Below are positions 39,901 through 64,000 of a DNA stretch of 64,000 nt, piece after piece. This stretch comes from Synchiropus splendidus (lineage: Eukaryota; Chordata; Actinopteri; Syngnathiformes; Callionymidae). Location of the stretch: the NCBI RefSeq assembly GCF_027744825.2, contig NC_071334.1, positions 55,988,937 through 56,052,936 on the forward strand. Reading direction: 5' to 3'. The position numbers and the translations under genes are program-made. A model generated the notes under the pieces. The model worked only from the letters and a program-made list of their open reading frames with translations, was not told the origin of the DNA and did not search any database. Every line of letters starts with the position of its first letter. The stretch's first letter is position 1.

Positions 39901-41841
39901 AGGTGCTGTAGCTTCAAGGCTGTAATTTTGTTGTAACACTGCTAATGGTTTTCTTGTGTTGCGGTTCGTGCTGAAAGAAACCCTTCTTAGAGCATTCAGC
40001 GACAGAGATGAGCAGACGGACCTATCATTGGAATTGCGTACTCGCAGAAAGACCTGTAGTTTTGACGGAGTCCTACTGCGGTTAGTGCCATCCAAAGGAC
40101 ACAGATCAGTCTGCACTTAGGTACTCGCACATACACAACCTTGAACAAGGATGTATTGAGTGTAAATACGCTTCATTCCAAACATGCCCTTTACATGTCT
40201 TCTTCTGTAAAGGTTCTTTGACATACACAAGGTTCCCGTCACAACAAAAAAAATACACTCACCAAGATGGTCTCCGTGGAAACTGTTGTCATGTGAGGGT
40301 CTGCCGTGGGGCAGGAGGTCGTGATGGATAGCAGGTGGCCAGATTTGTCCAGTCTTCCGTACACTCACTATAGTGGCCTCGGACATGACCACATGACCTC
40401 CCTGCTGCCGATGGTGACGCTTTTGCGACTGAGGAGTCGGTGGGCTGCTACTGTCAAAAGAGTGTTGGGAGTTTTGAGAGTTCTGAGACGGCGAGCGACT
40501 TTTCTCCCTGAAGGGCCTTCGGAAAGCAGTGGTGGGACTAGGTGAGACATGGCTGGACTGACCAGAGGAAAAGTCCTCCTCACTTGACGTCAGGTTCTCG
40601 TTGGAGCTGCAGTCAGGTGTGTAACCGCCACCTCCGCCAACATCCTCAAAGCTCCCTGGGGAGTATGAGCGCCGTGGCCATGTCAAAAGATGGTCATCTC
40701 CTCCCATGTGCTCTCTCATTGTGACTCCACTGGAACCTACACCACTGCTCCTGCTGTCCCCGCTGCCACCTTCACCCATCATCACCCCACCGACGTAGAC
40801 ACTGGAGTATGCCTGGAAGTCAGACGGTTGCCAAGGGGGTGGTGGGGGCTTGCCACCATTGGCCCTACCAGAATGTCTCTGATTTGGCTCTCCATCTTCA
40901 TATTCTGCATCATAACCACATGTACTCTCGGTGGAACGACCTCTGTACACTGGCTTAGGGCGCAGGTCCCCTGCTACAGTTGCCAAGTTACCTGGTAGTG
41001 AATGCAGGGATCTTTTTCGCTCCATCTGCATCGCCTGGCTGCCAAGAGAGCTGATCTTGTCGGAGACATCACGGTCATTAACCCTTACCAGACCCCTTTC
41101 ATGGTGAAATTCCATGTTGGTATAGAAAGGTGGTGGAGGCAGCTTCTCTTGTCCTTTCACTGCATCACCTGCGGAGTGTGAGTTTGCCCTTTTGATCCTC
41201 TCAAAATTGGACCGAAGAGCTGCTACACCAAGTCCCATTCCCAACTTGTCCTTGGGGTCTGAGATCTCTGGGGGTGGAAGATTGGGCCGGCGAGGTGAAA
41301 CGGAAACGCCGCCTCTCTGCTTCGACGGAGACAGTCCATCCAAGTTGTCACAGGAGGTTGACTCAGCCTGTTGGGGGACCTCAAAGGCAGACTCCAGGCC
41401 GTCTCCATGGGAGGCGGACTTCCTGGCAGGTGGTGGTCTTGGTTTGGTTCTACCTGCTCCATCTGCGAGAGGCTGAAAACGACTCCGATCACCAATGGGA
41501 ACACCATAACCAACTCCACCAGTCTCCTGCACATGTGGCTGCTGAGACTGCGACTCTGCTCCTTGTGCTGCTGCTGCAGGGTCCACCCCCTCATTCAAAG
41601 GGGTCTTTCTAAAGCCCCACCGCTGCTTGTCATAGCTCTTCCTCTCCTTGGCAAGAAGAGTCTGTAGGTAGATCATCCGGAAACGCTCCTTGTTGACTTC
41701 TTGCTCTAGGCGCCGTATGGACGCCTTGCACTTCTCTAATTCTTGTTCAATTCCACCAACTGACCTGAGCTCCATCTTAGGGGGATCTGACTCAGGGAAC
41801 TGTGCTTTCCACGCTTCAATGAATCCCACCGGCTCCACCAT
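885..41841 (-). CDS. bcr: bcr, breakpoint cluster region protein (RhoGEF/RacGAP); coding exons 1-5, gene continues past base 1
   Basis: BCR is a cytoplasmic signalling protein that oligomerises through an N-terminal coiled coil, acts as a guanine nucleotide exchange factor through a DH-PH pair, and as a GTPase-activating protein for Rac through a C-terminal RhoGAP domain. Five exons seen here (40263-41841, 9943-10130, 4417-4521, 3342-3527, 885-992) join in frame into 722 residues: coiled coil (about 1-75), Pro/Ser-rich linker with a Grb2-type YTNM motif at Tyr240, a conserved Ser-rich block (about 388-500), then the start of the DH domain (about 590 on). Human BCR has 1271 residues, so somewhat over half of the protein is present; the rest of DH plus PH, C2 and GAP lie beyond the window. 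The related ABR lacks the coiled-coil exon, so this is bcr. All donors are GT and all acceptors AG, with compatible phases. Confidence 0.95.
1430..1465. repeat. interrupted (CA)n microsatellite
   Basis: Two CA tracts are separated by a short TGCACT interruption. The tract sits immediately left of a dispersed repeat copy, an association also seen at 55361-55386. Confidence 0.9.
1466..1735 (+). repeat. teleost dispersed repeat, copy 1 (CCTAAACC-rich family)
   Basis: The copy contains CATAATGCTTTCGCAAGCCT, then CCTAAACCTAACCATC, AAACAAATGG, TTTTGAAGTCTTCATCCT and GTGGGGTCCAGC, ending in a CCTCACAAA-rich part. The same blocks in the same order occur at 54940-55160, and its left part occurs at 55190-55345. 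The pattern resembles a very common fish intergenic repeat with CCTAACC units and a GTGGGGTCCAGC block; the family name is not assigned. Confidence 0.7.
3342..3527 (-). CDS. bcr: bcr coding exon 4 (DH domain part)
   Basis: The exon has 186 bases (62 codons, residues 625-686, phase 0 to 0), with acceptor TTTGTTCAG and donor GTGAGT at 3336-3341. It encodes [17 protein letters not shown] followed by the DH helices FFKVPELYE and [10 protein letters not shown]. It is almost identical to human BCR over its full length. Confidence 0.97.
3528..4416 (-). other. bcr: bcr intron 3
   Basis: The intron has 889 bases. Apart from a GAT-rich run near 4346-4380 nothing is recognised. Confidence 0.8.
4346..4380. 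repeat. GAT-rich simple repeat
   Basis: A short impure (GAT)n tract lies just inside bcr intron 3, about 35 bases beyond the exon 3 donor. Confidence 0.7.
4417..4521 (-). CDS. bcr: bcr coding exon 3 (start of DH domain)
   Basis: The exon has 105 bases (35 codons, residues 590-624, phase 0 to 0), with acceptor TTGTTGCAG and donor GTGAGA at 4411-4416. It reads [20 protein letters not shown] followed by [15 protein letters not shown], matching human BCR at the entry of the DH domain, where the human sequence reads ELDLEKG. Confidence 0.97.
5582..5604. repeat. perfect 9-bp inverted repeat
   Basis: TACAGGGGT and ACCCCTGTA flank a 5-base loop. There is no known function; it could be a remnant of a mobile-element end. 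Confidence 0.6.
7995..8130. repeat. degenerate GACTTG-rich dispersed repeat
   Basis: GACTTGTGACTTGAC, AGACTTGAGATTCGGA, ACTTGAATTGAGTTGAGAC and ATGACTTGAG recur within about 130 bases. This resembles a common teleost interspersed repeat built on ACTTGAGACTTG-type units. Boundaries are approximate. Confidence 0.45.
9943..10130 (-). CDS. bcr: bcr coding exon 2
   Basis: The exon has 188 bases (2 bases plus 62 codons, residues 527-589, phase 1 in, phase 0 out), with donor GTCAGT at 9937-9942. It encodes [20 protein letters not shown], then [15 protein letters not shown] and ending LESSKS, matching human exon 2 ([25 protein letters not shown]). The acceptor reads ATAGCAG, a tandem NAGNAG site; use of the second AG (start at 10127) would drop one Ala without changing the frame. 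Confidence 0.96.
11234..11250. repeat. poly-A tract followed by degenerate CTTGAG-type repeat
   Basis: A run of about 16 A's is followed (to about 11340) by GACAAGACCTTGAAAATG and CTTGAGATCTAGACCAGTC. The wording is similar to the teleost CTTGAGAC-type repeats also seen near 8.0 kb. Confidence 0.45.
13530..13569. repeat. (CA)n microsatellite, interrupted
   Basis: CA repeats are broken by TGCACAAT and ATG inserts, in bcr intron 1. Confidence 0.9.
17170..17187. repeat. poly-T tract
   Basis: A run of about 17 T's lies within bcr intron 1. Confidence 0.9.
18264..18312 (+). repeat. possible SINE body fragment
   Basis: GTGTCTTTGGGCAAGACC followed by a CCACCCTGTGG-like stretch resembles the shared body of teleost tRNA-derived SINEs, which carry a TGTCCTTGGGCAAGACAC core. 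It is short and degenerate. Confidence 0.4.
18475..18535 (-). repeat. possible tRNA-derived SINE head
   Basis: Read on the minus strand it contains GCTCAGGTGGTAGTGTGG (like a pol III A box) and, 24 bases later, GCCGGTTCAA (like a B box). The remainder does not fold convincingly as a tRNA, so a decayed SINE head is the better reading. Confidence 0.4.
18558..18578. repeat. perfect 9-bp inverted repeat, 3-base loop
   Basis: ACCTGTTAC and GTAACAGGT flank ATG. It lies next to the SINE-like fragment; no function is inferred. Confidence 0.6.
19022..19053. repeat. (TG)n microsatellite
   Basis: TG repeats with minor interruptions lie in bcr intron 1. Confidence 0.85.
19570..19647 (+). mobile_element. 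possible hAT-type transposon end fragment
   Basis: GGTATTCGGCCAAGC, TTATTCGACTTTGGCCA and TTCAATTCGGTGCTCCTAG resemble the terminal region of widespread non-autonomous fish hAT elements, whose ends read ATTCGGTGCATCCCTAG. There is no transposase ORF and the other end is not found. Confidence 0.45.
25480..25503. repeat. (GGAT)n microsatellite
   Basis: GGAT units repeat about six times, with one GATA variant. Confidence 0.9.
29827..29840. repeat. short (GT)n microsatellite
   Basis: About seven GT units lie in bcr intron 1. Confidence 0.8.
40263..41841 (-). CDS. bcr: bcr coding exon 1 (coiled coil, Grb2-site and Ser/Pro-rich region)
   Basis: The exon contributes 526 codons plus one base (phase 1 out, donor GTGAGT). 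The start codon is the first in-frame ATG after an in-frame TGA at 41995-41997. The protein opens [16 protein letters not shown], matching human [16 protein letters not shown]. The oligomerisation coiled coil spans about residues 23-75 ([19 protein letters not shown]). Proline-rich PRPPPAR, LPPPPFY and KPPPPPWQP lie at about 134-339. Tyr240 sits in YTNM, equivalent to human Tyr177 (YVNV), a YxN Grb2-SH2 site. A block starting WPRRSYSP, with [20 protein letters not shown], is conserved with human up to about residue 503. Human exon 1 encodes about 426 residues, so this one is about 100 longer, mainly at about 85-205. Confidence 0.96.
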
Positions 41842-42560
41842 ATTGTGCTTTTCTACTTGGACACCAGGCAAAGGGATTGAATTGCTGTCTACTGTACAAT
41901 ATTTGTCGCTAACAATGGCCACCGAGGTGATGATATCACCTCGATCACCTAGACCGCAGGAGCTATAGATGCCTGACACTTGGGTTGGCTTCTTTCACAA
42001 CAATGCATTTGAAGTGGAACCAGCTGTTCAGTCCGACTATGCTGGCGTGAGGCAAACATTAGAAAAAGTACAATTCCACCGTCTTTGTTGCGCATTATTC
42101 CACAAAAGGTCACTCCAGAGAGAACGTCCGGAAGAGAACAATGTCAGCATCAGAGACCTCCAGTGAGCGGGTGGTCTGGATCACGGAAAAAAGAAAGTCA
42201 AACGAAAGTGTCTGAATCCTGCCTGGTTTAATCGCAGTCCCAGCTGGTCTGAAGGAGGCGGCTGCCACGGTCCGTCTTGCAAGTGGACGAGTCGAGCAGC
42301 TCTCAGGTGTTGGAGCTCAGGACCTGCTGTCTTTGTACCCGCAGCTCCTCAAGGAGAATTGATGCGAAGCGACGACAACATCTGAGCCCCTCACACGACG
42401 CGGTGCAGCAGCCAAATCCAGGAAAAGTGGCTGTTTTGTTGTTGTTATCCCATGGTACCGCGGTGTTCGCTTCGCTTTTCCGTGTTCTTCTCCAGCTTGC
42501 AGCCGTTAGTCGACCCGTGATGGAGCGGCTGTGAGCGCCACACTGGTGGGCTGCGGGAGT
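41842..42560 (-). promoter_or_regulatory. bcr: bcr 5'UTR and CpG-rich promoter region (approximate)
   Basis: The bases just upstream of the bcr ATG are CpG-rich, especially at about 42230-42560, in contrast to the AT-rich surroundings, as expected for a vertebrate housekeeping promoter. No TATA box is obvious and the transcription start cannot be placed. Short upstream ATGs are present, for example a 19-codon ORF at 41949-42008 that ends before the main ATG. Confidence 0.6.
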
Positions 42561-43790
42561 GGGAGGGACCACGGAGACAAGGGGGTCCTGCTGGTTAAAG
42601 GGACAGAACTAGGATGTGTTCACGCCTCACCTACACGGTCACTCTATTAAGTCGTTCATAACACTCTTCTTCCTGAATGTGCTACATCGCTAGCAAAGCT
42701 AGCTAGCCACTTTGTTCGATAGATTCATCCGCATTAAACGAAAATACACACCTAGTGTACATGCGTACATCTTACAGTAATATAACTGCTAAGTAGTACT
42801 ACTTATTTTTGCGTTTAGTTTAATGCATTCATATTTAGTCTTAATGACTTTTAAAATGTATTTTGTCTACCTTTCACGCAGGTGATGCTGCAGCTGCGGC
42901 TCGTTTCTTTCTCCCGCTCAACGCTGACATCTAGTGGTCATTATCTACACTTCATCTACCGCGCGAGCTCATTTGCAAAGCAGTAATCTGGCTTTATTTC
43001 CTTTTGTTGGTCCTCATCAAATTTAGAATTGAACAAATCAGTGGCATTATTTCTTCTTTCAAGTGAAACAAAATTGGGACTTGATATCATGCCATGTCTG
43101 GGTCAAGCATTGCTAATTTGGAAACTCATCCCGCAGGCCTGAGTAACATGTAACTTAGTTTAAATAAATTAAAAAAAAAAGGATTTTAGCAACAATTGTC
43201 ACCACATGTGGTTGTCTGTCTCTGGTCATTGGTGGCTTGTCATACCACAAATTATGAATTCATTGTTCAATCGCCCAAATGTCCATATTCCCTGCTCTCA
43301 GTAGACAAATATTGTGTATACAATAATGGAAACAGAAAAAGGGAACCTCTGTTTTCTATTTTACTTTGCTCTTATCATTACATCCAATATTGGTAAGATC
43401 GGACTGCAATTACATTTTTCCCTTTCAGTATTCTGTTTTTCATGTTTAATGTTTTATTGGCCACATTCACAATGCCTGCACCATGTTGACTGTGATCAGC
43501 ATTGTTAGTAATAACGGTTAACAACCAAGGTCATTCATCTTTGCAGAAAGAGTTGAAGAACTCCTTATACTCCTTCCCCACACTGCAAAAATCAAAACCC
43601 TGCAGTCGAGATATAACATATAAACACTACAGCAGGAAGGCAACAGCATTGACAAGAGAAAGAAAGGATTAAGAACCCCCTCAATTTATGATACAAATTC
43701 ACATCGTTCTGTTCCTCAATGTATTCTAGAGCAAGAGGAAAGATTCCCTTCTACATGCAAAATAAAATCAGAGGTGAGAGAGGAAAGGGA
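42561..43790. other. intergenic region between atp2a2 3' end and bcr promoter
   Basis: No gene is recognised. A CTCF-like motif is at 42922-42940, listed separately. The rest is AT-rich. The boundary with the atp2a2 3'UTR is set only by the candidate poly(A) signal at 43814-43819. Confidence 0.5.
42922..42940 (-). promoter_or_regulatory. CTCF-like motif
   Basis: On the minus strand the sequence reads TGACCACTAGATGTCAGCG, close to the vertebrate CTCF core (CCACTAGATGGCAG type). It lies between the end of atp2a2 and the bcr promoter, a position where an insulator would make sense. Motif match only. Confidence 0.4.
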
Positions 43791-43813
43791 CGAACAAGAC
43801 TGAAATATTATTC

Positions 43814-43819
43814 TTTATT
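43814..43819 (-). promoter_or_regulatory. atp2a2: candidate AATAAA poly(A) signal for the SERCA2a-type transcript
   Basis: A canonical AATAAA on the minus strand lies about 720 bases beyond the candidate 2a stop codon. The choice is by position only; further TTTATT matches (AATAAA on the minus strand) exist at 43453-43458 and near 42995. Confidence 0.4.
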
Positions 43820-44540
43820 TACCTGAAACCACAACCTCCAATGCAGGTACAACCATTATCACTTTTAAATAATGATCGTCTGTACATATATTTCTCAGGT
43901 CATTAATGAGGGACACCCCTCGCTTTAAATCACAGTTTTACAGCAGTAAAGATAGATGACGCGATAAGAAAACAGGAGAACACCGTTGTATTGCAGGAAT
44001 AATGAGTCTGTAGTCCTATGAACGGACCTGCGATTGGCCAATGGGTCGAACAGCACAGTATCTGAGTAACTCCTCCATCCAATATTGTGCAACATTACTC
44101 AATAAAAACAGTGATTCTCCTCAACATACACCCCCAGTTTAAGACTCTGGTTATTTGCTTTATACATTAGAATCTATAAATAAAAACAGCAAAGCCTAAA
44201 TACAGCTGAAGAGCATGCATGGTTTTTGTACACAGAACCCGAGTGTCCAATTTTCTAGGAGCAACCGTGGAAGATGGAAACAAGATCATGCAAGAAGAAA
44301 CATGAGGGAGCTTCTCCGCGCACACTCACACCAAACTTGTGTTGATCACAGCATTGGCACACAGAGGTATTATCGTGTTACTGTTGTGTGATTGTGTTTT
44401 GTGGCCCGGAGTGTATTTGGGCCTTCCTTGTGCGAGGGTGCTTCACACACTGCTGGTCTTGGATTTAAGGTGTAGGGTATGTGTGTGTATCAGTGTTGAG
44501 TGGAAGGGTGACCGCAGCCTCACCGAATAGCAAAGTTTTT

Positions 44541-60980
<16,440 letters not shown>

Positions 60981-63900
60981 CAGTTCTTTTTTTGCTGTTA
61001 TTTACCATTATTTAGCACTCAAAGTGACATTGCTGTCGGTGGTTAGATAATCGTACTCATGTGGAATTAACTGTACTTCTATTTTTGTTTTCTATTTAAC
61101 TGTTCAAACATGTCCGTGTTACGCCGTTTATTTATTTTCCCCCCATTCTACGCCTTTTTTCATTTTTAATAGTTACTGGTATATACTTATATATAGCAGT
61201 CAGTTAAATATACTTATCACCTTTGTTTACTTATTAAGATGTTATGGTTTTTGCATCACTTAATCCACATGACTCTCATTATCTTTTACAAGAGGAGTGT
61301 TTGGCTTAATTCTTTCTTCATAGTTTGCCTTTTTTTATTTTAGATAAAACATCTTAATGGAAAATGTGATGGTCTAAAGATCAATGGGAAGAGAAATTGC
61401 ATTTTCTTTTGTATGATACACTGATCACATTGTATTCATTGCATTCTTGTAAACTAATGTAAAAAAACTGGATCCGTTTTCTAAAGTCTAGTATTTTTTA
61501 AATCTTGTCCTAGTACCAGGAATAATAATTTGAAATCAATGTATTTAATTTGTATCACACACTAATATTTAGTTTGTGATTCTGCTGGTTAATGAAATGA
61601 TTCGCTACACTCAGTCAATTACTAATTCACTCTGCCCGGACATGGAAAGAAGTCTTCTTTTCTGCTGTACTTTAAAATGTGTCTCAGGCAGAAGGTGTCC
61701 GAGACAAGATGAAGAGAACAGCAACAATGATAAAACTCTGGGATCTTATTCCTGGCTCTCTCCCTTTAACAAATCTCTACTGGCTTTTACTTACTATTTT
61801 CAATTAAAATCAGAATATTAGAACAAGAATTAGCTTCATGAAGTTTTTGTTTGTCTCCACACAAGTGACTCAGATAAATATAAATGCATAAACTTTCGAA
61901 CATACATTCTACAACCCAAGCCCAAATGTTTTGCCATTATTTCTGTTGCCAGGCAGCAATTGGAGTTATTATTAATATTTTTGATATTTTTAAAATATTT
62001 TAGGGAAGAGATGTGAAGTAATTATGGGTGCATGTAGCATCAAAATGAATATATCTACAATTCTCATTCTGCTTGCTTGAGGGTTCACTTGTACTTTTGG
62101 AGCCTATTTGCTCTTTTCTGGGTTTATTTTTAAAACTGCAATTAGAGCATGCAGCCACAGTCACACTCCATTGGAGGGTGCCTAACATCATCAGATAAAA
62201 TGATAAATTTTCTGTTGCAGTGACTTTGTCTTTTCCTCTGTGATGAATGACACATTTTTCACTTCTACTTGTTGATGAAAGTATGCCTCATCAATTTTTA
62301 TTATCAAGCAAAAATGCATGGTTGACAGTGTAGTTAGTTCATTAGGAATGGTGATGGAAGCAGAGATGGCTCTGGGCAACATGGAAAGTATCTATAATGC
62401 CTGTTATCTAATGCTAAGCACAGGGATGATGGTTTTATTAAAACTTACTGTGTTAGTGTAGAGTGTTACGTGTCTTTGTGAATGTGAATGTGTTCTAAGA
62501 TCAATCATGATTATTATTGTCATCTTCCAACACATGATGATGTGAAATTTGGCTGTGGAGCAGAAGATTGTCTATGTTTGGTATGTTTTGACTGGTTCAC
62601 CTTATAAGGTGCTGTGGGAAAGAGGAACTATGCATTCAGGGATGTCAGTTTTAAGCTGTGGTCTCTTAGAATCCAAGATCTTCTTTTGGTGAGGTAATCC
62701 TCATGGAAAACATAGAAAGGTGGATGATGTGCATCTTTTTTAATTATAAAAGTGATGGGTCTGTTGCTGTACTGTTTGTGCATTATTTTTTAATGTTGAG
62801 ACACCTTTCCCACTGACCACAAAGAAACCATTACATTTGCCATGACAGACATGACACCCATTAACTCCAATATCTGTGCTGGGAAATCCTTGGCATTTGA
62901 CGTTATGGCAGTCAAAAAGAACGCTGTCACTCACATTTGAAGACTTTAATCGCTCAATGAAATATGTGTTTAAACTAATGGAGTACGGCTGTTTTAGAAA
63001 ACATCCAATATCCTGAGATTAAATGAATTGAATTCATTGAGGATCAATTTGCTGTATCCCTTTACCCCCATATAACATCCATAAGTTGGTAGTGGAGTGG
63101 CGTAATGGCTATTGCTGACACCTCACAGCAAGATAACCATCATCTGCGGTAAAAGAAATTTATTGAGTGTACACAAATGTGTACACTTGTAATTATTTTC
63201 CATCATATAGTGAAACAGTTTCCTCCATTTACCCAAGATGTATTGTAATTTGTGCCAATTATTTTCCCCCTACAACTGGATTGGTTTGTGTACCAACCTT
63301 GGATGAGCAGTTTTTGCTGCAAAGGATGACAGTCAAGGTTTATCGCCTGACACTGCACCTTTGTTGAGCGCATCAGGATCACACTAGTAAAAAAAAAACT
63401 CATGACCAAAACCAACATTTTCCATTTCAGCAAAAAATACCGATCCCACTCAAAGGCTTTTTGTGTGCCTAGTAACGTCATTGGAAAATGCCACGTTTTT
63501 GTTTGATATCTCATCTTATTTGCTGTTAATATATTATTGTGATTTAAAAAAAACCCAAACCAAAACAAAAAAAACTCTTTGACTCGAACTGTAAATCAAG
63601 GGTTATCATTTTATTTATTTTTTTAACCTAGACATTCAGATGTTAATTACAGACCATACCAGAACATTTGTTATTTAAATGTCAACTATCAGTATAAATC
63701 AATTGTTGCTATTGTTCTGGCCTCACTGTCTGGAAATGTCTTTGTGGTTATTAAATTTCAAATCGCGCTGAAAGAATACATAGCTCGTAGAGGATGTTTT
63801 ACTTAGACCTCCAATGAGAAGCACATTTTAAAATAGAAAAGAAATTTCATATTGTGTAACTACGTTTCTATGATACGCAGTGTTATGCAATTGTGCTCAT

Positions 63901-64000
63901 CACATTGCAACGCTGGTCATGCTTTTATTCTGATAATTAAATTGGTTCAGCTTCTACATCCGGGTTAAAGTTGAAGCTAGCCATGTGTGTGGTGTCCGCG
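60981..64000. other. flank upstream of atp2a2, no gene recognised
   Basis: About 3 kb of AT-rich DNA. It has a perfect hairpin at 63166-63187 and no ORF with a recognisable domain. At the far right a short minus-strand ATG reading frame (63948-63981) could be the start of a neighbouring gene but cannot be assigned. Confidence 0.6.
63166..63187. repeat. perfect 9-bp inverted repeat, 4-base loop
   Basis: AGTGTACAC and GTGTACACT flank AAAT. No function is inferred. Confidence 0.6.

Larger units (their letters stand above)
10131..40262 (-). other. bcr: bcr intron 1 (about 30 kb)
   Basis: A single intron of about 30.1 kb lies between the phase-1 donor GTGAGT (40257-40262) and the tandem acceptor at 10128-10133. 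The corresponding human intron is also very large. I see only microsatellites, A/T homopolymers, remnants of SINE- and hAT-like elements (listed separately) and a GC-richer block at about 36170-36430. No convincing exon, nested gene or structured RNA is recognised on either strand; the short ORFs inside have no recognisable protein motif and no splice support. Confidence 0.75.

Noticed and set aside
39874..40116. 80-codon minus-strand ORF just after bcr exon 1
   Set aside because: It follows the exon 1 donor inside intron 1, has no recognisable homology and no in-phase splice signals toward exon 2.
41842..41979. Open frame extending bcr exon 1 upstream by 46 codons
   Set aside because: The extension begins with GTG and has no ATG; an in-frame TGA lies at 41995-41997. 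The first in-frame ATG (41841) gives MVEPVGF, matching human BCR, so the extra part is 5'UTR.
63203..63568. 121-codon minus-strand ORF considered as a transposase fragment
   Set aside because: The translation shows no DDE-type or other transposase motif I can recognise; it is Cys- and Asn-rich without domain structure.

Overview
The window is vertebrate nuclear DNA, almost certainly from a ray-finned (teleost) fish. Genes are split into many short GT-AG exons. There are CA/GT and GGAT microsatellites and teleost-type dispersed repeats. Two genes are recognisable exon by exon, both read from the minus strand, in the order atp2a2 (upstream, right) then bcr (downstream, left). I cannot name the species. 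I see no bacterial, viral or CRISPR content.

Right part (about 44.5-61.0 kb): a complete atp2a2 gene, the SERCA2 sarco/endoplasmic-reticulum Ca2+ pump. Twenty-three coding exons run from the ATG at 60469 to the TGA at 46700 and join, with every splice phase agreeing, into 1042 residues ending in the SERCA2b-type 11th membrane segment and luminal tail. An internal splice donor in the last 2b exon and a downstream candidate exon at 44541-44554 would give a shorter SERCA2a-like form of 996 residues. A GC box, an ETS-like site and CCAAT boxes lie 380-500 bases upstream of the start codon.

Middle (about 41.8-44.5 kb): candidate 3' ends of atp2a2, a short intergenic stretch with a CTCF-like motif, and then a CpG-rich 5' region for bcr.

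Left part (1-42 kb): the first five coding exons of bcr, the Rho-family GEF/GAP with an N-terminal coiled coil. Exon 1 is large (526 codons) and is followed by a 30-kb first intron. Exons 2-5 carry the linker and the start of the DH (RhoGEF) domain. The rest of the DH domain and the PH, C2 and RhoGAP parts lie beyond base 1.

The two genes do not share a pathway; they are neighbours in tandem. From general knowledge their human counterparts are on different chromosomes (12q24 and 22q11), so the linkage is of evolutionary interest. The 30-kb bcr intron, the 3-kb flank right of atp2a2 and the other long introns hold repeats, microsatellites and otherwise unrecognised sequence. I found no undescribed system. 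The best leads are the SERCA2a/2b switch, three extra introns compared with the mammalian gene, a tandem splice acceptor in bcr, an enlarged bcr exon 1 and several degenerate transposon remnants.
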